Of a DNA stretch of 64,000 bases, positions 58,907 through 64,000 are shown piece after piece. The stretch is from contig KI301992.1 of assembly GCA_000471045.1 (NCBI GenBank), positions 440,217 to 504,216 of the forward strand, written 5' to 3'. The notes under the pieces were generated by a model, which worked only from the letters and a program-made list of their open reading frames with translations, was not told the DNA's origin and searched no databases. Source of the DNA: an actinobacterium LLX17 (GTDB lineage: Bacteria > Actinomycetota > Actinomycetes > Propionibacteriales > Nocardioidaceae). Numbering within the stretch: the stretch's first letter is position 1; every line of letters starts with the position of its first letter. The position numbers were made by a program, and so were the translations under genes.

Positions 58907-59647
58907 ATGACTGATCGCGGCACCACGCTGGAGGGCACCCCGAATCCCGAGGCGCCCAACCCGCAGCTGCCGATCGTGCAGAAGCTGCGCCTGCGGTACG
59001 CCAAGCGTGGCCGGCTGCGCTTCACGAGCCACCGCGACTTCGGCCGAGCCTTCGAGCGGGCGATCCGCCGGGCCGGGCTGCCCATCGGGCACTCGTCGGG
59101 CTTCTCCCCGCACCCCAAGATCTCCTACGCCAACGCCGCCCCGACGGGCGCGGCCAGCGAGGCCGAGTACCTCGAGATCGGCCTGACCCGCGTCTGCGAC
59201 CCCGCCGAGGTCCAGGCGGCCCTCGACGCCTCCTTGCCGCCCGGACTCGACATCGTCGACGTCGTGGTGGCCGAGCCCGGCGCCCTCGCCGACCTGCTCG
59301 AGGCCTCCCGCTGGAGCATCGCGCTGCCGGAGGCTGACGTCGCGTCGCTCCAGGTGGCCGCCGAGGCCTTCCTCGCTGCCGAGACGGTCACCGTGGAGCG
59401 GATGACGAAGCGCGGCCTGCGCGACATCGACGTCCGCGGCGCCGTGGTGTCGCTGACGGTCGAGGCTGGGTGCGAGACCCCAGCCGTCAGTGCCGTCGTG
59501 CGCACCATGGTGCCGACCGTGCGACCGGACGACGTCGTCGGCGCATTGCGGGCCCACGGGGCCGTGGTGGCTGGCGTGCCGGTCTCGACCCGCGCTGCGC
59601 AGGGCCCGCTCGTGGATGGCGTCGTCGGCGACCCCCTGCGGACCTGA
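58907..59647 (+). CDS. TIGR03936-family radical-SAM-associated protein
   Basis: A 246-aa protein of the DUF2344/TIGR03936 family, the regular partner of TIGR03960 radical SAM proteins. Diagnostic segments: LRYAKRGRLRFTSHRDFGRA, AGLPIGHSSGFSPHPKISYA and EAEYLEIGL. It is fused to the radical SAM domain in some Firmicutes, which supports joint function, possibly in RNA or ribosome modification given the neighbouring rne and rplU. The actual reaction is unknown. ATG 58907 has a leaderless promoter. Followed by the long rne leader. Confidence 0.9.
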   Translation: MTDRGTTLEGTPNPEAPNPQLPIVQKLRLRYAKRGRLRFTSHRDFGRAFERAIRRAGLPIGHSSGFSPHPKISYANAAPTGAASEAEYLEIGLTRVCDPAEVQAALDASLPPGLDIVDVVVAEPGALADLLEASRWSIALPEADVASLQVAAEAFLAAETVTVERMTKRGLRDIDVRGAVVSLTVEAGCETPAVSAVVRTMVPTVRPDDVVGALRAHGAVVAGVPVSTRAAQGPLVDGVVGDPLRT

Positions 59648-60019
59648 AACCAGGTGACGTCCCGGTGACGCGCAGGTGACTGTGCGATACTGGCCACGGT
59701 CGTTCCTGCGTCCCCGACGCTGTTCGACCGGACGACGTTCCGCCGGTTCCCGACGACGGTGACCGCGCAGCCTGCGCGGCTCACCCCCCGAGCACCGGCA
59801 CGACCGGTGGGGTCCTGCCCTCGACCGCGACGCACCACACAGGTGTTGACCGCGGCGGTGGGTCCGCATCGCGTGACAGGTCGAGCGACCGTCGCCCACC
59901 CGGACCGTGGCGCACCAGCCCTGGGTCGGGAGCCCGAAGACTTTTGAAGGTCCGCTCGACGGACCGTGACCACGACCTCCGGACGGTCCGTCGACCGGCC
60001 GGGGGTGGAGGAGAGCACC
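59648..60019 (+). promoter_or_regulatory. rne promoter and ~320-nt structured leader
   Basis: No gene is seen here. GATACT (59686-59691) is a probable -10, giving a leader of about 320 nt. Hairpins: CCGCGCA/TGCGCGG (59763-59779), GGTCCG/CGGACC (59949-59965), and ACGGACCGT pairing with ACGGTCCGT further on (59959-59967 with 59983-59991), mutually exclusive with the former. CGAAGACTTTTGA (59935-59947) recurs almost unchanged in the rplU leader. RNase E autoregulates through its leader in E. coli, so the same may hold here (inference). Confidence 0.6.
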
Positions 60020-62695
60020 ATGCTCGACCACGACAAGGACAGCAACACCGCCAGCACCACCTCGGCCACCTCCCGCCCGCGGCGTCGCGCCGCCGGCCGG
60101 CCCGCCGGTCCGCCGGCCCCCATCAGTGCCGATCCGTTCGCGGTCCCCGCTCGCGAGGAGAAGCCCGAGAAGGCCCCTCGCGAGAAGGCCCCCGAGCAGA
60201 AGCCTGCTGCTGAAGTCGCTCCGCCGCCCCCGCCGCCGGCCGAGGAGCCCGCGGTCGCCGAGGTTCCCGCCGAGGTCGTCGACGAGGCCGCCACCGCGGT
60301 CGCCGAGACCGTGGCCGAGGAAGCCGCTGCCGAAGACTCTGCTGCCGAAGAGCCTGCCGAGCAGCAGCCGCCGGCCCGTCCGCCGGTCGCCGGTGGCCTC
60401 ATGTTCCAGGCGCCGGTGCACGTGCCCGCCCCCCAGCGCTCGAAGCCGGTCGTCCAGGACCTCGACGACGACGAGGACGACGACTCCGACGACCGCGACT
60501 CCGACGACCGCGAGTCCGACGACTCGGGCGACGACGGCTCCGGCCAGGGCGGTCAGCGCCGCCGCCGTCGCAGCCGCGGCGGCCGCCGTCGCCGCAAGAG
60601 CGACGGTGACTCCTCGTCCGACGACGACTCCGACAGCTCCGACGCCGGCGACGACACTGACAGCAACGCTGATGGCGACACGAGCGACGACTCCGACGAC
60701 GACGCCGAGGGCGGGGGACAGGGTGGCTCCAGCCGCCGCCGCCGCAGCCGTCGCCGCGCGGGCGACTCCAACGGCAACGCCAACGACGACCCCGAGAACA
60801 CCGTGGTCAAGGTCCGCGAGGGCCGCTCCGCCGAGGACGAGATCACCGGCGTCGCCGGCTCCACGCGTCTCGAGGCCAAGAAGCAGCGCCGCCGCGAGGG
60901 CCGCGAGGCCGGCCGTCGCCGCGCGCCGATCGTCTCCGAGGCCGAGTTCCTGGCCCGTCGCGAGGCCGTCGACCGCACCATGGTCGTGCGCCAGCACACC
61001 GGCAGCTCCAACGGCGACAACTACACGCAGATCGCGGTGCTGGAGGACAAGGTCCTCGTCGAGCACTACGTCGCCCGTGAGTCGCAGACCTCGCTGATCG
61101 GCAACGTCTACCTGGGCAAGGTCCAGAACGTGCTGCCCAGCATGGAGGCCGCCTTCGTCGACATCGGCGCCGGCCGCAACGCCGTCATCTACGCCGGCGA
61201 GGTCGACTGGTCCGCTGTGGGCAACGGCAAGCAGCGAAAGATCGAGGAGGCTCTGACCCCCGGGCAGACGATCCTCGTGCAGGTCAGCAAGGACCCCGTC
61301 GGCCAGAAGGGCGCCCGGCTGACCAGCCAGATCAGCCTGCCGGGCCGGTTCCTGGTCTTCGTGCCGGGCGGTCAGACCAGCGGCATCTCGCGCAAGCTGC
61401 CCGACACCGAGCGCCACCGTCTCAAGACCCTCCTCAAGGAGGTCCTGCCCGAGAACGCCGGTGTCATCGTGCGCACCGCGGCGGAGGGTGCCACCGAGGA
61501 CCAGCTGACGCGCGACGTCACGGCCCTGAAGGCCCGCTGGGACGACATCGAGCGCAAGGTCGCCGCCGGCCGCAGCCCCGAGCTGCTCTACGCCGAGCCC
61601 GACCTGGTCATCAAGGTCGTCCGCGACCTGTTCAACGAGGACTTCAGCTCCCTCGTCGTGGAGGGCCGCGAGGCCTGGGACAACATCTCCAGCTACATCG
61701 GCCATGTGGCGTCCGACCTCGCCGAGCGCGTGCAGCGCTGGGAGCCGGACCCCGACGGCGGCACCGCCGCCGACGTGTTCACCGAGTACCGCATCGAGGA
61801 GCAGATCCACAAGGCGCTCGAGCGCAAGGTCTGGCTGCCGTCGGGCGGCTCACTGGTCATCGACCGCACCGAGGCCATGACGGTCGTCGACGTCAACACC
61901 GGCAAGTTCACCGGCTCCGGGGGCAACCTCGAGGAGACCGTCACCAAGAACAACCTCGAGGCCGCCGAGGAGATCGTGCGTCAGCTCCGGCTGCGCGACA
62001 TCGGCGGCATCATCGTCATCGACTTCATCGACATGGTGCTCGAGAACAACCGTGACCTCGTGCTGCGTCGTCTGGTCGAGTGCCTCGGCCGCGACCGCAC
62101 GCGCCACCAGGTCGCCGAGGTCACCTCGCTCGGTCTGGTGCAGATGACCCGCAAGCGCATCGGCACGGGTCTGCTCGAGTCGTTCAGCACCGACTGCGAC
62201 CACTGCAAGGGCCGCGGCATCGTCATCGAGTCCGAGCCCATCGAGCCCAAGAAGGACGACGGGCGCGGGGGCCGGCGTGGTGGCCGTGGTGGCCGTGGTG
62301 GCCGCGGCGGCAACGACCCCGGTGGCCAGCAGGGCAGCGGCGGAGGTGGCAACGGCAACAGCGGCGGCAATGGCGGAGGCCGCGGCAACGGCAACGGGCG
62401 GAACAAGTCCGACGCCGAGGCGAAGGACACTGAGCCGAAGAACACCGAGCCGAAGAATGCCGAGCCCAAGAATGCCGAGCCCAAGAATGCCGGGCCCAGC
62501 GAGGCAGACGTGGCGAGCGACCCGACCCCGGTCGAGGCGCCCGTCGAGACCGCTCAGACGACGTCTGAGCCGGTCTCCGAGACGGCTGCCGCGGCGCCGG
62601 CGGAGCCGCAGCAGGACGCTGCTCCCCAGGACCAGCCGACCGCCACGCCGGACGAGACGGGACCCGTTTTGACCGACGAGGGTCACGCTCCGTAG
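60020..62695 (+). CDS. rne: Ribonuclease E/G family protein
   Basis: An 891-aa endoribonuclease for mRNA decay and rRNA/tRNA processing. A long disordered N-terminal extension (about 1-310) has Pro/Ala/Glu stretches, an Asp/Ser-rich segment (about 150-185) and Arg-rich blocks (RRRRRSRGGRRRRKS and SRRRRSRRR). The catalytic core follows: S1 domain (about 350-430, IGNVYLGKVQNVLPSMEAAF), RNase H-like part, active-site aspartates in VVDVNTGKFTG and IDFIDM, and the zinc-link CDHCKGRG. The C-terminal tail is Gly-rich and has four 15-bp tandem repeats encoding TEPKN/AEPKN (62429-62488). ATG 60020 follows GGAGGAGA. Its stop lies in the rplU -10 box. Confidence 0.95.
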   Translation: MLDHDKDSNTASTTSATSRPRRRAAGRPAGPPAPISADPFAVPAREEKPEKAPREKAPEQKPAAEVAPPPPPPAEEPAVAEVPAEVVDEAATAVAETVAEEAAAEDSAAEEPAEQQPPARPPVAGGLMFQAPVHVPAPQRSKPVVQDLDDDEDDDSDDRDSDDRESDDSGDDGSGQGGQRRRRRSRGGRRRRKSDGDSSSDDDSDSSDAGDDTDSNADGDTSDDSDDDAEGGGQGGSSRRRRSRRRAGDSNGNANDDPENTVVKVREGRSAEDEITGVAGSTRLEAKKQRRREGREAGRRRAPIVSEAEFLARREAVDRTMVVRQHTGSSNGDNYTQIAVLEDKVLVEHYVARESQTSLIGNVYLGKVQNVLPSMEAAFVDIGAGRNAVIYAGEVDWSAVGNGKQRKIEEALTPGQTILVQVSKDPVGQKGARLTSQISLPGRFLVFVPGGQTSGISRKLPDTERHRLKTLLKEVLPENAGVIVRTAAEGATEDQLTRDVTALKARWDDIERKVAAGRSPELLYAEPDLVIKVVRDLFNEDFSSLVVEGREAWDNISSYIGHVASDLAERVQRWEPDPDGGTAADVFTEYRIEEQIHKALERKVWLPSGGSLVIDRTEAMTVVDVNTGKFTGSGGNLEETVTKNNLEAAEEIVRQLRLRDIGGIIVIDFIDMVLENNRDLVLRRLVECLGRDRTRHQVAEVTSLGLVQMTRKRIGTGLLESFSTDCDHCKGRGIVIESEPIEPKKDDGRGGRRGGRGGRGGRGGNDPGGQQGSGGGGNGNSGGNGGGRGNGNGRNKSDAEAKDTEPKNTEPKNAEPKNAEPKNAGPSEADVASDPTPVEAPVETAQTTSEPVSETAAAAPAEPQQDAAPQDQPTATPDETGPVLTDEGHAP

Positions 62696-62698
62696 ACT
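62669..62698 (+). promoter_or_regulatory. rplU-rpmA promoter overlapping the rne stop codon
   Basis: -35 TTGACC (62669-62674), 18-bp spacer, -10 TAGACT (62693-62698), the strongest promoter match in the window. The TAG of the -10 box is also the stop codon of rne. The leader to rplU is about 85 nt. Confidence 0.75.
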
Positions 62699-62791
62699 GG
62701 ACCGTCGGTGCAGGCCCGCTCACGCGACTGCTCGACTCTCACTCATGGACGCTCGGCGTCCGCGAAGACTTTCGACCTGAAGGAATTTCCT

Positions 62792-63103
62792 GTGGTGTAC
62801 GCAATCGTGCGCAGTGGTGGTGGCCAGCAGAAGGTGGCCGTCGGCGACGTCATCCAGATCGACAAGGTCGAGACGGCTGCCGGTGAGTCCGTCTCCCTGC
62901 CGGCCGTGCTGCTGGTCGACGGCGACGCCGTTACGTCCGACGCCGATGCGCTGGCCAAGGCCTCCGTCACGGCCGAGGTCGTCGGCGCCACCAAGGGCAA
63001 GAAGATCATCATCCAGAAGTACAAGAACAAGACCGGCTACAAGAAGCGTCAGGGTCATCGCCAGCAGTACACCCAGGTGAAGATCACCGGGATCTCGAAG
63101 TAG
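62792..63103 (+). CDS. rplU: 50S ribosomal protein L21
   Basis: A 103-aa bL21, an early-assembling protein of the large subunit that contacts 23S rRNA and L20. It begins VYAIVRSGG and has [21 protein letters not shown], the family signature, near the C-terminus. GTG 62792 is chosen with GAAGGA 7 nt upstream; the in-frame GTG at 62795 is the alternative and differs by one residue. The leader contains CGAAGACTTTCGA (62763-62775), which is shared with the rne leader. First gene of the rplU-rpmA unit. Confidence 0.96.
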   Translation: MVYAIVRSGGGQQKVAVGDVIQIDKVETAAGESVSLPAVLLVDGDAVTSDADALAKASVTAEVVGATKGKKIIIQKYKNKTGYKKRQGHRQQYTQVKITGISK

Positions 63104-63132
63104 TCGACCGGACCAGGTAAAGGACCACTCTC

Positions 63133-63387
63133 ATGGCACACAAGAAGGGCGCCGCGTCCACCAAGAACGGTCGCGACTCCAACGCGCAACGACTCGGCGT
63201 CAAGCGCTTCGGCGGTCAGGAAGTCAACGCCGGCGAGATCATCGTCCGCCAGCGCGGCACGCACTTCCACCCCGGGTCCAACGTGGGCCGTGGCGGCGAC
63301 GACACGCTGTTCGCGCTCTCGGCCGGTGCGGTCGAGTTCGGCACGAAGCGCGGCCGCAAGGTCGTCAACATCGTCCCGGCGGGTTGA
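63133..63387 (+). CDS. rpmA: 50S ribosomal protein L27
   Basis: An 84-aa bL27, whose N-terminal tail reaches the peptidyl transferase centre. The start [15 protein letters not shown] and the later [15 protein letters not shown] are diagnostic. Residues after Met begin directly with the AHKKG tail, so no Firmicutes-type cleavable extension is present. It follows rplU by 29 bp and ends at a strong terminator. Confidence 0.97.
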   Translation: MAHKKGAASTKNGRDSNAQRLGVKRFGGQEVNAGEIIVRQRGTHFHPGSNVGRGGDDTLFALSAGAVEFGTKRGRKVVNIVPAG

Positions 63388-63411
63388 TCCCGGGACACAC
63401 GAGCAATCGTT

Positions 63412-63454
63412 GAAGGGGTGGTCCGCACGAGCGGGCCGCCCCTTCGTCCTTTCT
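63412..63454 (+). terminator. Intrinsic terminator after rpmA
   Basis: A 15-bp stem GAAGGGGTGGTCCGC (63412-63426) / GCGGGCCGCCCCTTC (63431-63445), two positions being G-T wobbles, with an ACGA loop, then GTCCTTTCT. It separates or attenuates rplU-rpmA from obg. Confidence 0.85.
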
Positions 63455-63505
63455 ATTCACGAGTGCCAGTCACTCACGAGCACGACCCATCCAGGGAGAT
63501 GACCG

Positions 63506-64000
63506 ATGGCGATCCCCAGCTTCGTCGACCGCGTGACGCTGCACGTCGCGGGAGGCAGCGGTGGCCACGGTGTTGCTTCCGTGCACCGCGAGAAGTTCAA
63601 GCCGCTCGGCGGGCCTGACGGCGGCAACGGCGGACACGGCGGTGACGTGATCCTTCGGGTTGCTGCCGACGTCACCACGCTGATCGACTACCACCACGAG
63701 CCGCACCGCGCGGCGGGCAACGGCGCCCCCGGCGCGGGCTCGAACCGCAGCGGCGGCCACGGCGACGACCTCGTGCTGCCCGTGCCCGACGGCACCGTGG
63801 TGCGCGACCAGCAGGGCGAGGTGCTCGCCGACCTGATCGGCGCGGGCACCGAGCTGGTGATTGCCGCCGGTGGACGCGGTGGCCTCGGCAACGCCGCCCT
63901 CGCGTCCAGCAAGCGCAAGGCTCCCGGCTTCGCGCTCAAGGGCGAGCCCGGCGACGAACTGACCGTCACCCTCGAGCTGAAGGTTGTGGCCGACATCGGC
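63506..64000 (+). CDS. obgE: GTPase Obg (3' truncated by window edge)
   Basis: First 165 codons of Obg, a ribosome-associated GTPase involved in late 50S assembly and stress responses. The glycine-rich Obg-fold domain is clear: [42 protein letters not shown] and [10 protein letters not shown]. The frame is open to base 64000; the G domain lies beyond the window. ATG 63506 has AGGGAG 7 nt upstream. Standard position behind rplU-rpmA. Confidence 0.96.
   Translation, partial: MAIPSFVDRVTLHVAGGSGGHGVASVHREKFKPLGGPDGGNGGHGGDVILRVAADVTTLIDYHHEPHRAAGNGAPGAGSNRSGGHGDDLVLPVPDGTVVRDQQGEVLADLIGAGTELVIAAGGRGGLGNAALASSKRKAPGFALKGEPGDELTVTLELKVVADIG

Overview
The window looks like an ordinary core chromosomal segment of a high-GC actinobacterium. 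Coding density is very high, genes overlap by 4 nt (ATGA/GTGA), GTG starts are common and -10 boxes are of the TANNNT type. A single-chain type I fatty acid synthase (about 3,009 aa) directly followed by AcpS, a stand-alone biotinyl protein of the TB7.3 type, and homologues of mycobacterial GlbO, Nei, RpiB, Rv2466c and paired ClpP1/ClpP2 all point to Actinobacteria. My best guess is an Aeromicrobium-like member of the Nocardioidaceae; this is inference, because no rRNA gene is present. I see no phage, transposon, CRISPR array or plasmid function.

Layout. 1-4.3 kb: end of a YceI-family gene, then a TetR regulator divergent from acyl-CoA dehydrogenase, thiolase and SDR genes (fatty-acid oxidation). 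4.4-13.9 kb: fas and acpS. 14.0-16.4 kb, leftward: SDR, phosphotransferase-like protein and TetR. 16.6-19.1 kb: acyl-CoA carboxylase beta subunit, biotin carrier and thioesterase. 19.1-28.3 kb: truncated haemoglobin, MscS channel, aminopeptidase N, a methyltransferase, a GCS2-type ligase, an Rv2466c-like thioredoxin-fold protein, RpiB, Nei and a membrane-bound PP2C-type phosphatase. 28.4-28.6 kb: tRNA-Gly(TCC) and tRNA-Pro(TGG). 28.7-38.1 kb: PhoD, trigger factor, an alpha/beta hydrolase with two SRPBCC proteins, ClpP1-ClpP2, ClpX and a saccharopine-dehydrogenase-like protein. 38.1-45.5 kb: a membrane protein, ValS, an MMPL exporter, FolC and a DUF4233 protein. 45.5-53.1 kb: a phosphoesterase/ParB-like pair, then a leftward sugar ABC importer with a GH13 glucosidase. 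53.1-64 kb: Ndk, a TetR-controlled NAD(P)-binding protein, a TIGR03960/TIGR03936 pair split by an MFS transporter, RNase E/G, L21, L27 and the start of Obg.

From about 19 kb onward the gene content follows the Mycobacterium tuberculosis Rv2470 to Rv2440c stretch as I remember it (glbO, pepN, Rv2466c, rpiB, nei, lipP, tig, clpP1, clpP2, clpX, Rv2449c, valS, folC, Rv2446c, ndk, rne, rplU, rpmA, obg), with accessory blocks inserted. The most informative signals are regulatory. The same pair of AACWTGAGG/CCTCATGTW operators sits on the fas promoter and on the carboxylase promoter, implying one regulator for malonyl-CoA supply and FAS-I. A second palindrome (TAAGCAAGCGCTTA) links the beta-oxidation promoter at 1 kb to the SDR/phosphotransferase/TetR operon at 16.4 kb. 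Many genes have a TANNNT box 6-7 nt before the start codon, indicating leaderless mRNAs. In several cases divergent leaderless promoters share an intergenic space of only 19-32 bp. I did not find a clear new multi-gene system. The best candidates for something undescribed are the fas/acc operator pair, the overlapping leaderless divergent promoters, a motif shared by the rne and rplU leaders, the phosphoesterase/ParB-like pair and two intergenic repeat elements.
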